Source: Noviherbaspirillum autotrophicum
Lineage (GTDB): Bacteria > Pseudomonadota > Gammaproteobacteria > Burkholderiales > Burkholderiaceae_D
Length of the DNA stretch: 64,000 nucleotides
Reading direction: 5' to 3'
Assembly (NCBI RefSeq): GCF_000818395.1
Contig: NZ_JWJG01000028.1
Location: 670,853-734,852, forward strand
Below, piece by piece: positions 53,896-63,899 of the stretch. The notes beneath the pieces were generated by a model. It made no database searches. It was given only the letters and a program-made list of their open reading frames with translations, and was not told the DNA's origin. Both the position numbers and the translations under genes were made by a program. Within the stretch, counting starts at the first letter, position 1. Each line of letters opens with the position of its first letter.

Positions 53896-54666
53896 TTATT
53901 TGGCGATGAACATCACATCGCGTTGCAAGGGAATCAGGTGCTGGCCGCCGTCGACCAGCAGGGTGGTGCCGGTGATGGCCGGATTGGCGGCGACAAAACA
54001 GACGGCCGAAGCCACGTCGTCGGGTGTGCTGGAGCGGCCCAGCGGCGTCTTGGTATGGGCCTTGGCGAAGCCTTCCTCGGTCTGGTCGCCGGAAACCAGC
54101 GTAATGCCGGGAGCCACGCCGGCCACGCGAATCTTCGGCGCCAGCGCCTGCGCCAGCATGGTGGTCGCGGCCTGCAGCGCGGCCTTCGACAAGGTATAGG
54201 ACAGGAAATCCGGGTTCAGGTTGAACAGCTTCTGGTCGAGCAGGTTGATCACGACGCCTTGCCCGCCGGCCGGCGTTGCCTCGTACAAGGCCTGTGCCAG
54301 CAAAACCGGCGCGGCCAGGTTGGCGTGCATGTGCGCATCGAGCCGCGCGAGCGAGAAATCGGCGGCGCTGTCGTGCTCGAACAGCGATGCATTATTGACC
54401 ACGCAGCAAACCGGCGCGCCGATGGCTTGCCTTGCCTGCGGCAGCAGCGCCTTGACCGCTTCCGTGTCGCCCAGTTCGCACTGCAGCGCCACGGCGCGCC
54501 GCCCCAGTGCTTCGATGGCGCCCACGGTCGCCGCCGCGTCGTCTGCGGAACGGTGGTAATGGACCACGACATCCCAGCCGTGCTGAGCCAATGCGAGCGC
54601 GATCGTGCGGCCGATGCGCTTGGCCGCGCCGGTCACGAGTGCAACTTTTCTGGCGTCTGTAGTCAT
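53896..54666 (-). CDS. SDR-family oxidoreductase, pteridine reductase-like (FolM type)
   Basis: 256 residues. NADP-binding TGAAKRIGRTIALALAQ with the Arg typical of NADPH use, NNAS, YTLSKAA (catalytic YxxxK) and INLLDQKLFN in place of the usual Ser loop, a trait of FolM/PTR1-type enzymes. Together with folB just downstream it suggests dihydromonapterin or dihydrofolate reduction. Confidence 0.87.
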   Translation of the reverse strand: MTTDARKVALVTGAAKRIGRTIALALAQHGWDVVVHYHRSADDAAATVGAIEALGRRAVALQCELGDTEAVKALLPQARQAIGAPVCCVVNNASLFEHDSAADFSLARLDAHMHANLAAPVLLAQALYEATPAGGQGVVINLLDQKLFNLNPDFLSYTLSKAALQAATTMLAQALAPKIRVAGVAPGITLVSGDQTEEGFAKAHTKTPLGRSSTPDDVASAVCFVAANPAITGTTLLVDGGQHLIPLQRDVMFIAK

Positions 54667-54769
54667 ATGCGTGTGGTGTTTTGCGCCGGGGTTGCCATTC
54701 CATTCACAATCCGGCGCCGGCGCGCCGATTTATTACAAGCGGTGCGCCGATTTCAATACAATACCGGCT

Positions 54770-55942
54770 ATGCAACTGCAATTGCCCGAACCCTCATTCG
54801 ATGCGCTAGCCGCATCGCGCGCGCTACAAGACCGGATTGCCAACGATATTCGACGCAATTCCGGCTGGATTTCGTTTGCACAGTACATGGAGCTGGCGCT
54901 CTACGCGCCCGGCCTGGGCTACTACAGCGGCGGCGCGGCAAAACTCGGTAAAGACGGAGATTTTACAACCGCCCCCGAAATCACGCCGCTTTTTGGCGCT
55001 ACCTTGGCGCAGGTCGTCGCCGACCTGATGGCGCAGACCAGTCCGCAAATCCTCGAATTCGGCGCCGGCACCGGTAAGCTGGCGCGCGATATCCTGACCG
55101 AGTTGGATGCGATGGGCTTCGCGGTTCACCGTTATTGCATCGTCGAAGTCTCCGGCGAACTGCGCGCAAGGCAGGAAGAAACGCTAAGAGGGTTTCCGCA
55201 GGTAATCTGGCTCGACCGCTTTCCCACCGCGTTTTCCGGCGTCGTGCTCGGCAACGAAGTGCTGGATGCGATGCCGGTCAACCTGGTGGTCAAGGCTGAG
55301 GCCGGCTGGCAGGAGCGCGGCGTGGCATTGTCGCCAAACGGTTTCGCCTTCCAGGACCAGCTGTGCGATGCCGCACTGGCTGCCGCGGTGGCAGCACAGA
55401 TTCCGCACGCCGAAGAACTGCCGCCTGGCTACGTCACCGAAGTGCATCCGATTGCCGCCGGCTTCATGCATTCGCTGGCCGCAATGCTCGAAGCCGGATA
55501 TGACGAGTCCGGCCATGGCGGCGCGGCGCTCCTGATCGATTACGGCTTTCCCGTGCACGAGTATTACCTCGATCAGCGCGCGCAGGGCACCTTGATGTGC
55601 CATTACCGCCACCATGCGCATCCCGATCCGTTCTATCTGCCCGGATTGCAGGACATCACCGCGCATGTCGACTTTACGTCGATGGCGCGCGCCGCCATCG
55701 ACGGCGGCCTAGACTTGCTCGGCTATACCAGCCAGGCCGCATTCCTGCTCGATGCCGGCATCGGCGATCTGCTGCTGCGCACGTCCCCGGACGACTTGTT
55801 GCGCTACCTGCCGCAGGCGAACGCGGTGCAAAAACTGATTTCGCCGGCCGAGATGGGCGAATTGTTCAAGGTGCTGGTGCTGGGCAAGCACGCGCAGCTG
55901 CCGCACAAGTTCGCCCGCAACGACCGCAGCCACCGTTTATGA
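54770..55942 (+). CDS. MidA/NDUFAF7-like SAM-dependent methyltransferase
   Basis: 390 residues from the ATG at 54770. FAQYMELALYAPGLGYYSGG and FTTAPEITPLFG are hallmarks, with a SAM site ILEFGAGTGKLARDIL and GNEVLDAMPV. Eukaryotic relatives methylate an Arg of complex I; the bacterial role is not established. Divergent from the SDR gene and followed 34 bp later by a DUF2905 gene. Confidence 0.92.
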   Translation: MQLQLPEPSFDALAASRALQDRIANDIRRNSGWISFAQYMELALYAPGLGYYSGGAAKLGKDGDFTTAPEITPLFGATLAQVVADLMAQTSPQILEFGAGTGKLARDILTELDAMGFAVHRYCIVEVSGELRARQEETLRGFPQVIWLDRFPTAFSGVVLGNEVLDAMPVNLVVKAEAGWQERGVALSPNGFAFQDQLCDAALAAAVAAQIPHAEELPPGYVTEVHPIAAGFMHSLAAMLEAGYDESGHGGAALLIDYGFPVHEYYLDQRAQGTLMCHYRHHAHPDPFYLPGLQDITAHVDFTSMARAAIDGGLDLLGYTSQAAFLLDAGIGDLLLRTSPDDLLRYLPQANAVQKLISPAEMGELFKVLVLGKHAQLPHKFARNDRSHRL

Positions 55943-55976
55943 GCATCGCTTTCACTCTCTTTTCCCAGAGCCTCAT

Positions 55977-56174
55977 ATGATCCGTTGGGTTCTCGCCATT
56001 TTCATTGCTCTGGTCATCTTCTCGTCGCTGCTGCCCTGGCTCGAAAAGCTCGGCATCGGCCGCCTGCCAGGCGACCTGCGCTTCACCGTGTTCGGCAAAA
56101 AGTTTTTTCTGCCGTTCGCTTCCACCATCTTGTTGTCGCTGGCGGTCGTGCTGCTCGGGCGCCTGCTGAAATGA
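55977..56174 (+). CDS. DUF2905 small membrane protein (copy 1)
   Basis: 65 residues with two hydrophobic helices around LGIGRLPGDLRFTVFGKKFFLPF, the DUF2905 signature. Function unknown. It follows the MidA-like gene and is 36 bp from a second copy. Confidence 0.85.
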   Translation: MIRWVLAIFIALVIFSSLLPWLEKLGIGRLPGDLRFTVFGKKFFLPFASTILLSLAVVLLGRLLK

Positions 56175-56210
56175 GTACGATCGGCGCGTCCATATGACAC
56201 AAGGGATGCA

Positions 56211-56408
56211 ATGATCCGCTGGGTCGCCGCGATATTCCTCGGCTTATCCGTGTTCTATCCGCTGTTGCCGGGATTGGAAAAGCTCGGCGTCGGGCGTGTA
56301 CCGGGCGATGTTCGCTTTCGCCTGCGCACGATCGTCTTTTGCCTGCCATTCGGCTCGACCGTGCTGTGGTCGGCGCTGGCGTTTCTGATCGCGCAGTTAT
56401 TGAAGTGA
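56211..56408 (+). CDS. DUF2905 small membrane protein (copy 2)
   Basis: 65 residues, same layout as copy 1 (LGVGRVPGDVRFRLRTIVFCLPF), same length, start MIRWV shared. Tandem duplication with divergence. Frame ends 80 bp before the MFS gene. Confidence 0.82.
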   Translation: MIRWVAAIFLGLSVFYPLLPGLEKLGVGRVPGDVRFRLRTIVFCLPFGSTVLWSALAFLIAQLLK

Positions 56409-56488
56409 CTTTTTTGCGGCATCAACGCACTCGGCCGCAAACCAATATACTGTTGAGCCTTATCTCCGGCGCGGCATTTCATAACAAG

Positions 56489-57901
56489 ATGCAACCCACT
56501 CTGGAACAATTGCGCGAACGCTACGGTGCGCGCTACAAGTGGCTGGTCCTGTTGACCGTCATGATCGGCACCATGGCGTCGATCATGTCGTCGACCATCG
56601 TCAACGTCGCTGTACCCGACTTGAGTCATCACTTCGCGCTCGGCCAGGAACGTGCCCAATGGGTGTCGGCCGGCTTCATGCAGGCGATGACGCTCTCGAT
56701 GCTGACGACGCCCTGGCTCCTGCTGCGCTTCGGCCTGCGCCGCACTTATACAGGCGCCATTCTGCTGCTGCTGGCCGGCGGCGTCATCGGTGGCTTCAGC
56801 GTGAACTATCCGATGCTCTTGTCGATGCGCGTGGCCGAAGGCCTGGCCGCCGGCATCCTGCAGCCGATTCCCTCCATCGTGGTGTTTCGCGCGTTCGACA
56901 ACAAGCAGCGCGGCACGGCGATGGGCATCTTCGGCTTCGGTGTGGTGCTGGCGCCGGCCATCGGCCCCAGTCTGGGCGGTTTTCTAGTCGAGCATTTCGG
57001 CTGGCGGTCGATTTTCTTTGTCGTGGTGCCGTTCTGCCTGGTCGTGCTGCTGATGGTGCGTCGCCTGCTGGCCGTTAACTCACCGTTCATGGGAGAAGCC
57101 AAATCGCTCGACTGGAAAGGGCTGGCGCTGGCCACGGTGTGCATTACCAGCTTGCTGAACGGGCTGGTGCAACTGCATCACGACCTGGCGCGGGCGGCTG
57201 GCTTGCTGGCGCTTGGCGCGGCTACCCTGGCGGGCTTTGTCGCCTACCAGCGCCGCGCCGAGCATGGCTTGCTGAATATGAGCTTGTTTCGCTATCGTCA
57301 ATTTGCGATGGGCGCACTGGTCGCCTTCATCTACGGCGCAGGCCTCTTCGGCTCAACCTACCTGCTGCCGGTCTATATGCAGATGGCCTTGAACTACGCG
57401 CCGTCGCAGGCGGGATTGGTGTTGCTGCCGGCAGGGATTGTCTTGGCCGTGACGATCATCTTTGCCGGCAAGCTGTCGGACTGGGTTGCGCCGAATCTGC
57501 TGGTGTCGTTCGGCCTCATTTTGCTGGCGCTGTCGTTAGGGTTGATGGCGCTCGGAAAAATCGCAACCGGCTATTTCACCTTGATCGCGCTGGCTATTCT
57601 CGGACGCATCGGGCTGGGGTTCGTGCTGCCTTCTCTAAGCCTGGGATCGATGCGTGGTGTCGACGTCAGCCTGATCGCCCAGGGCGCCAGTGCCATCAAC
57701 TTCCTGCGCCAGCTCGGCGGCGCCATCGGCGTTAGCCTGGTAGGTATCGTGCTGGAGTGGCGGCTGTCGCTGTACCCGACCGTCGCGCCGGAAGTGAGCC
57801 TGCGCGCATTTAACGAAACCTTCCTGCTGGTGGCGCTGATCTGCGCCAGCGCCGTTCTGGCCGCCTGGCGCATGATGCCGGTGCACCGGCCTGCCGAGTG
57901 A
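56489..57901 (+). CDS. MFS drug:H+ antiporter-2 family transporter
   Basis: 470 residues from the ATG at 56489; upstream in-frame codons belong to the DUF2905 region. About 12-14 membrane helices, with MIGTMASIMSSTIVNVAVPDL (motif D1 of the DHA2 group), WVSAGFMQAM and GFGVVLAPAIGPSLGGFL (antiporter motif C). EmrB-like efflux pump; substrates not predictable. No EmrA-type partner is adjacent. Confidence 0.9.
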   Translation: MQPTLEQLRERYGARYKWLVLLTVMIGTMASIMSSTIVNVAVPDLSHHFALGQERAQWVSAGFMQAMTLSMLTTPWLLLRFGLRRTYTGAILLLLAGGVIGGFSVNYPMLLSMRVAEGLAAGILQPIPSIVVFRAFDNKQRGTAMGIFGFGVVLAPAIGPSLGGFLVEHFGWRSIFFVVVPFCLVVLLMVRRLLAVNSPFMGEAKSLDWKGLALATVCITSLLNGLVQLHHDLARAAGLLALGAATLAGFVAYQRRAEHGLLNMSLFRYRQFAMGALVAFIYGAGLFGSTYLLPVYMQMALNYAPSQAGLVLLPAGIVLAVTIIFAGKLSDWVAPNLLVSFGLILLALSLGLMALGKIATGYFTLIALAILGRIGLGFVLPSLSLGSMRGVDVSLIAQGASAINFLRQLGGAIGVSLVGIVLEWRLSLYPTVAPEVSLRAFNETFLLVALICASAVLAAWRMMPVHRPAE

Positions 57902-57919
57902 GGTGCGCCGCGCGATCGA

Positions 57920-58279
57920 TCAAGGCACTTGCAGGAACGCGGTTAACAGTTCCGGCGGACGGGCAATCACCGCGCGACCGCGGAATTCGACGATGGGGCG
58001 TTGCAGTAGCCTGGGATGCGCCGCGATGGCGCGCAGTAGCGATTCGTCGTCGGCTTGCGCGAGATGGAGCGCACCGTATTCTTCCTCATTGGTACGAGCC
58101 ATGTCGCGCGCGCTGCCGCCCAGGCGCTGATGCAGGGATTGAAGCTGGGCCAGATCGGGCGGCGTTTTCAGGTATTCCACCACGTTGAGCGGCAGGCGAT
58201 TCTTGCTGGTGAACTGTTCGACCAGTTCCAAGGCTTCGCGCGATTTTGAGCAGCGCGGATTGTGATAAATGGTGATCAT
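57920..58279 (-). CDS. arsC: ArsC-type arsenate reductase (glutaredoxin class)
   Basis: 119 residues. YHNPRCSKSREALEL holds the reactive Cys10 of E. coli-type ArsC, and RPIVEFRGRAVIARPPE contains the conserved Arg cluster. No arsR or arsB is nearby, so general YffB-like or stray arsenate reductase function is possible. Convergent with the MFS gene (18-bp gap). Confidence 0.88.
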   Translation of the reverse strand: MITIYHNPRCSKSREALELVEQFTSKNRLPLNVVEYLKTPPDLAQLQSLHQRLGGSARDMARTNEEEYGALHLAQADDESLLRAIAAHPRLLQRPIVEFRGRAVIARPPELLTAFLQVP

Positions 58280-58497
58280 GTTGGCGTCTTGAGTAGATCC
58301 TTGTGCATATCGGCCGCAATCTTATTACAAGCGTCATCGATGCGCTGACTGCAAATTGAACCTGCCGGGCAATAAATTGGTCAGAGTCAATACTTCCAGC
58401 GCCAATACACCGCTACGCGCTGCCCTATACTGATTGTATTATTTGCCACGATTGCCCGGAATGGACCGGCCAGCGTACGTGGCGCTGACCCGACCTT

Positions 58498-59445
58498 ATG
58501 CCCCAAGAGAAGAACGATCCATCTGCTGATTTTGCTAATTCATCTGCGGCCGGAGCCGCTCGCCCAAGCGCGCATGCGCGACGCCATGATTCGCCATGGG
58601 CGTTGACGCAGCGCGTCATTTCGGCGCGGTTCCAGGCCTTGTCCGACAAGGTGCTGCGCCGCCTGACTCAGCGCACCCTGAAAATCGGGGTATCGGCCCG
58701 AATTTTTCATCCCGAAATGGGTGCCAAGGGCTTGCGCAGCAAGACGCTGCAGTACCTGGAAGAGTCGATCGCCCAGTGGGTGATGTCGCGCGACGTCATG
58801 GTGTTCATGATCCCGACCGTGAACAACAATAGCCTGCTTCACCCCAGCAATATTCGCTTGCGCGACTATGCCAAGCACCTCGACGGTCTGGTCTTGCAGG
58901 GCGGTGCCGATGTCTCGCCGCAAACCTATTCGGAAGCCGCGACCCGCCCCGAATGGAGTGGCGACCGGGCGCGCGACATGTACGAGCTGGAGCTGCTGCA
59001 TGAATTCGTCGAAGCAGGCAAGCCGGTGCTCGGCATCTGCCGCGGCTGCCAACTGATCAATGTCGCCTTCGGAGGCACGCTCTACCAGGACATTGCCTCG
59101 GATGTGCCGGCGGCCATCGAGCATGTCAATGACTTGTACGACAGTCATTACCATCCTATTCATTTTCGCCAAGGGTCGTCGCTCGCCTCGATGTTTCCGG
59201 CCAAGCCAGATGCGCTGGTCAACTCGATTCATCACCAAGCGGTCAAGGATCTGGGGCGCGACCTCGTCGTGGAGGCGGTGTCCGGACCCGACAGCATTGT
59301 CGAGGCCATTCGTTATCAAAAGGCGCGCTTTGTGATGGGACTGCAGTGGCACCCGGAATTCCATCGCGGGCGCAGCGCCGAATTGTTGGACTGCACGCCG
59401 ATTCTGGACGATTTCCTGAGGGCGGCACGCGACACGCGGTTCTGA
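58498..59445 (+). CDS. Gamma-glutamyl-gamma-aminobutyrate hydrolase (peptidase C26) family protein
   Basis: 315 residues. Class I glutamine-amidotransferase-like: nucleophile Cys in GICRGCQLINVAFGG, and the His/Glu in LQWHPEFH. An N-terminal 60-residue extension (Ala/Arg-rich) precedes the catalytic domain that opens LKIGVSARIFHPEMG. PuuD-like enzymes hydrolyse gamma-glutamyl-GABA in putrescine breakdown, but no other puu genes lie here, so the substrate is uncertain. Confidence 0.88.
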   Translation: MPQEKNDPSADFANSSAAGAARPSAHARRHDSPWALTQRVISARFQALSDKVLRRLTQRTLKIGVSARIFHPEMGAKGLRSKTLQYLEESIAQWVMSRDVMVFMIPTVNNNSLLHPSNIRLRDYAKHLDGLVLQGGADVSPQTYSEAATRPEWSGDRARDMYELELLHEFVEAGKPVLGICRGCQLINVAFGGTLYQDIASDVPAAIEHVNDLYDSHYHPIHFRQGSSLASMFPAKPDALVNSIHHQAVKDLGRDLVVEAVSGPDSIVEAIRYQKARFVMGLQWHPEFHRGRSAELLDCTPILDDFLRAARDTRF

Positions 59446-59557
59446 CGAAGGTGTTCGTGTCCAGATCCTTGTTGGCCCATTTTATTGCGAATATTTCAAT
59501 AAAAATATGGGGGCATGCTGCCTTTTTGAAAAATTGCCGTCCAAACTCTCATTTCAG
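59446..59557. other. AT-rich gap before the tRNA operon
   Basis: Short AT-rich gap with the word GGCATGCTGCCTTTTT (59513-59528), a 4-bp hairpin followed by T5, a weak terminator for the C26 gene. Confidence 0.35.
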
Positions 59558-59586
59558 TTGACAAGTGAAAGGGTCTCTACTATAGT
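59558..59586 (+). promoter_or_regulatory. Sigma-70 promoter of the tRNA-tuf-secE operon
   Basis: TTGACA (59558-59563), exactly 17 bp, TATAGT (59581-59586). The -35 is consensus and the -10 differs at one base from TATAAT. Transcription should begin about 59593, 8 bp before tRNA-Tyr. TTTGGGGTTCCC follows, a G/C-rich stretch like stringent discriminators. Confidence 0.85.
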
Positions 59587-59600
59587 TTGGGGTTCCCTGC

Positions 59601-59686
59601 GGAGGGGTGGCCGAGTGGTTAATGGCAGCAGACTGTAAATCTGCCCTCTTACGAGTACGCTGGTTCGAATCCAGCCCCCTCCACCA
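59601..59686 (+). tRNA. tRNA-Tyr (GTA)
   Basis: Acceptor GGAGGGG pairs with CCCCTCC, discriminator A, encoded CCA. Anticodon GTA in the loop CTGTAAA. A long variable arm (CCCTCTTACGAGTACG) is typical of tRNA-Tyr. T-loop GGTTCGAATCC. Confidence 0.97.
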
Positions 59687-59727
59687 GCAGTAACGCAGGA
59701 AAATTGTGCGGCTGAAGAGGTTCCCTG

Positions 59728-59801
59728 CGGGTGTAGCTCAATGGTAGAGCAGAAGCCTTCCAAGCTTATGACGAGGGTTCGATTCCCTTCACCCGCTCCA
59801 G
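59728..59801 (+). tRNA. tRNA-Gly (TCC)
   Basis: Acceptor GCGGGTG pairs with CACCCGC, discriminator T, encoded CCA. Anticodon TCC in the loop CTTCCAA; T-loop GGTTCGATTCC. Confidence 0.96.
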
Positions 59802-59840
59802 TTTTTGGTTGAACGTAGCAACGATACGGACAGCAAAAAT

Positions 59841-59915
<75 letters not shown>

Positions 59916-59993
59916 GTTTTCTTAGGTGTATCCATACAGCAAGACAGTCGGGCACGTGCCTAGACATTCTCATCAAATCGTTAGGAGTCGAAA

Positions 59994-61184
<1,191 letters not shown>

Positions 61185-61196
61185 TACCTGACTGTG

Positions 61197-61232
61197 CGCT
61201 GCGATGGTGGGAGTTAATCCGATCTCGCAGCG
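61197..61232 (+). terminator. Hairpin between tuf and tRNA-Trp
   Basis: CGCTGCGA (61197-61204) and TCGCAGCG (61225-61232), an 8-bp stem with a 20-nt loop. It may act as a partial terminator or as a processing signal between tuf mRNA and tRNA-Trp. Confidence 0.4.
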
Positions 61233-61259
61233 ATGTCAATCAAGCAAAGTTTTACGCGT

Positions 61260-61335
61260 AGGGGTATAGCTCAACTGGCAGAGCGTCGGTCTCCAAAACC
61301 GAAGGTTGGGGGTTCGATTCCCTCTGCCCCTGCCA
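61260..61335 (+). tRNA. tRNA-Trp (CCA)
   Basis: Acceptor AGGGGTA pairs with TGCCCCT, discriminator G, encoded CCA. Anticodon CCA in loop CTCCAAA. T-loop GGTTCGATTCC. Placed between tuf and secE, as in other Burkholderiales. Confidence 0.97.
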
Positions 61336-61368
61336 CCGATAAGGCCGCAGGGCACGAAAGCAAAGCGT

Positions 61369-61752
61369 ATGTCTAACCACCCCGTCGAAACTGTCAGCAC
61401 ATCGAGCGACAAGCTCAAAGTTGTTCTGGCAATCTGTGCCGTGATTGTGGGTGTCGTCGGCTTTTATTTTCTGTCCGATAAGCCTACTCTGGTGCGCGCC
61501 GGCGCATTGGTCGCCGGCCTCATAGTCGCAATTGCAATCGCTTGGACGTCCGATCCGGGTCGAAATTTCCTTGGTTTTGCCAAGGAGTCCGTGCGCGAGA
61601 CCAAAAAAGTCGTTTGGCCAACACGTAAAGAAGCCATGCAGATTACCGGCGTCGTATTCGGTTTCGTTTTGCTGATGGCAATTTTCCTGTGGGGCACCGA
61701 TAAAATTCTTGAATTTGTCTTGTACGACCTGATCTTGGGCTGGAAGAAATAA
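61369..61752 (+). CDS. secE: Preprotein translocase subunit SecE
   Basis: 127 residues from the ATG at 61369. Three hydrophobic helices ([51 protein letters not shown]) with the conserved cytoplasmic [18 protein letters not shown] before the last helix. It clamps SecY in the translocon. The stop overlaps the nusG start by one base (TAATG). Confidence 0.96.
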   Translation: MSNHPVETVSTSSDKLKVVLAICAVIVGVVGFYFLSDKPTLVRAGALVAGLIVAIAIAWTSDPGRNFLGFAKESVRETKKVVWPTRKEAMQITGVVFGFVLLMAIFLWGTDKILEFVLYDLILGWKK

Positions 61753-62324
61753 TGAGCGAAAACATGCAAGATACAGCGCCCCGCTCTGGCGGCAGCAAGC
61801 GCTGGTACGTCGTGCACGCTTACTCCGGCATGGAGAAAAGCGTGCAACGTGCTTTGATGGAGCGCATTGAGCGCGCCGGTATGCAAGATAAGTTTGGCCA
61901 GATCTTGGTTCCGACGGAAGAAGTCATCGAAGTCAAGAACGGCCAAAAATCGGTTACTGAACGTCGTTTCTTTCCAGGCTATGTTCTGGTTGAAATGGAA
62001 ATGACAGATGAAACTTGGCACCTCGTAAAGAACACGAGTAAAGTCACTGGTTTCATTGGTGGAAAGTCCAACAAGCCAACGCCGATTCCGCCGCATGAAG
62101 TCGACAAGATTCTGCATCAAATGCAGGAAGGCGTTGAAAAGCCGCGCCCGAAAGTGTTGTATGAAGTGGGTGAGTTGGTACGTATTAAGGATGGTCCTTT
62201 CACTGATTTCAACGGCAACGTTGAAGAAGTCAACTACGAGAAGTCGCGCGTGCGCGTCTCGGTCACCATCTTCGGTCGCGCCACTCCGGTCGAACTAGAA
62301 TTCGGGCAGGTCGAAAAGGTTTAA
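61752..62324 (+). CDS. nusG: Transcription termination/antitermination protein NusG
   Basis: 190 residues. NGN domain ([31 protein letters not shown]) and KOW domain ([23 protein letters not shown]). It tunes RNA polymerase pausing and links to Rho or ribosomes. Translationally coupled to secE. Confidence 0.97.
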   Translation: MSENMQDTAPRSGGSKRWYVVHAYSGMEKSVQRALMERIERAGMQDKFGQILVPTEEVIEVKNGQKSVTERRFFPGYVLVEMEMTDETWHLVKNTSKVTGFIGGKSNKPTPIPPHEVDKILHQMQEGVEKPRPKVLYEVGELVRIKDGPFTDFNGNVEEVNYEKSRVRVSVTIFGRATPVELEFGQVEKV

Positions 62325-62477
62325 TCTGCCACGGTTCAATTATTTGCAGTATGCGCCCTTAGAGCGTCGCACGCTTTGTCGCCTGTGGAATCTAAATAGC
62401 AGTAAACCGAGGAGCCCCAATAGCCAGTCGAGCGACGAGCAAACAGGCGCTAACACTCAATCAACGTAGGAGCCATC
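62325..62477. other. Leader before rplK
   Basis: 153 bp. Probably holds the rplKA promoter and the leader where L1 represses translation. GTAGGAG at 62466-62472 is the ribosome site. No clear -35/-10 pair could be assigned. Confidence 0.4.
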
Positions 62478-62909
62478 ATGGCAAAGAAAATCATCGGTTT
62501 TATCAAGCTGCAAGTGCCGGCTGGTAAAGCCAACCCGTCCCCCCCGATCGGTCCGGCGCTGGGTCAGCGCGGTCTGAACATCATGGAATTCTGCAAGGCG
62601 TTCAACGCCCAAACCCAAGGTGTCGAGCCGGGTCTGCCGATTCCTGTCGTGATTACCGCTTTTGCCGACAAGTCCTTCACCTTTGTGATGAAGACCCCGC
62701 CGGCAACGATCCTGATCAAGAAGGCTGCTGGCATTCAAAAGGGTTCGGCCAAGCCGCATACTGACAAGGTCGGCAAGATCACCCGCAAGCAAGCGGAAGA
62801 AATCGCAACAACCAAGATGCCGGATCTCACGGCAGCTGACATGGACGCTGCCGTGCGCACGATCGCCGGCTCCGCTCGCTCCATGGGCATCACGGTGGAG
62901 GGTCTGTAA
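62478..62909 (+). CDS. rplK: 50S ribosomal protein L11
   Basis: 143 residues with [20 protein letters not shown] at the start and TKMPDLTA and [12 protein letters not shown] at the end. Binds the GTPase centre of 23S rRNA. The stop overlaps rplA by one base (TAATG). Confidence 0.98.
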   Translation: MAKKIIGFIKLQVPAGKANPSPPIGPALGQRGLNIMEFCKAFNAQTQGVEPGLPIPVVITAFADKSFTFVMKTPPATILIKKAAGIQKGSAKPHTDKVGKITRKQAEEIATTKMPDLTAADMDAAVRTIAGSARSMGITVEGL

Positions 62910-63604
62910 TGGCTAAGTTGTCCAAGCGCGCAAAAGCAATCAAGGCAAAAGTTGACCGCACTAAGCTGTATGCATATGACAACGCAATTGCGCTGATCAA
63001 GGAATGCGCGACTGCCAAGTTCGACGAGTCGATCGACGTCGCAGTGCAGCTCGGCGTTGACGCCAAGAAGTCGGACCAAGTGGTTCGCGGTTCCGTGGTT
63101 CTGCCGGCTGGCACCGGTAAGACTGTTCGCGTTGCGGTGTTTGCTTCCGGCGACAAGGCTGAAGCAGCAAAAGCAGCAGGTGCAGACATCGTCGGCATGG
63201 AAGACCTGGCCGACCGCATCAAGGCTGGTGACATGCCTTTCGATATCGTGATCGCTTCGCCTGACACCATGCGTATCGTCGGTACGCTCGGCCAGATCCT
63301 CGGCCCGCGCGGCATGATGCCGAACCCGAAGGTCGGGACCGTGACTCCGGATGTGGCAACTGCTGTGAAGAATGCGAAGGCTGGTCAGGTGCAGTACCGT
63401 ACCGACAAGGCAGGCATTATCCATGCGACGATCGGCCGTAAGTCGTTCGCCGACGCCGATCTCAAGAGCAACCTGTTGGCTCTGATCGATGCGCTGAACA
63501 AGGCCAAGCCGGCAACCAGCAAAGGTGTTTACCTGCGTCGCGTTGCAATTTCGTCGACGATGGGCGCGGGTGTTCGCGTCGATCAGGCGAGCCTGGCTGC
63601 CTAA
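62909..63604 (+). CDS. rplA: 50S ribosomal protein L1
   Basis: 231 residues. Signature [16 protein letters not shown]. It binds 23S rRNA at the L1 stalk and in many bacteria represses its own operon by binding the rplK leader. Confidence 0.98.
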   Translation: MAKLSKRAKAIKAKVDRTKLYAYDNAIALIKECATAKFDESIDVAVQLGVDAKKSDQVVRGSVVLPAGTGKTVRVAVFASGDKAEAAKAAGADIVGMEDLADRIKAGDMPFDIVIASPDTMRIVGTLGQILGPRGMMPNPKVGTVTPDVATAVKNAKAGQVQYRTDKAGIIHATIGRKSFADADLKSNLLALIDALNKAKPATSKGVYLRRVAISSTMGAGVRVDQASLAA

Positions 63605-63899
63605 GTAGTGAATTAAGACCTCATGCCCAAAGCGGCATGAGGCGAATCTTTGGGCTGGACCTGCTTCGGCAAGATGGAAGTAGGGCCAGATTATCAAAGA
63701 CCGTTGGGCGGCGTGCATGTGGTTGGTGCGCAAAGTTAAACACCGGCAGAGCAAATCTCCGGCACCCAACGCAGATGGTGTACCCGAACAAGTTTTGTAG
63801 TCTCAACGCTGGTTTGCCAGTACTGAACTCCTAAACTTCGGACGCCGTGTTCGAACCGATGTGAGGTGTTTTACCAAACATCATTTTTGGAGGTTGATC
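63605..63899 (+). promoter_or_regulatory. rplJ leader with candidate L10-binding structure
   Basis: 295 bp before rplJ. A 9-bp hairpin (CCTCATGCC 63619-63627 / GGCATGAGG 63634-63642) follows rplA. Further on, CGTTGGG (63702-63708) pairs at long range with CCCAACG (63765-63771), enclosing CCGG/CCGG (63743-63746 / 63759-63762). This layout fits the known L10 leader that lets L10(L12)4 repress rplJL translation. An rplJL promoter may lie here too. Confidence 0.65.
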
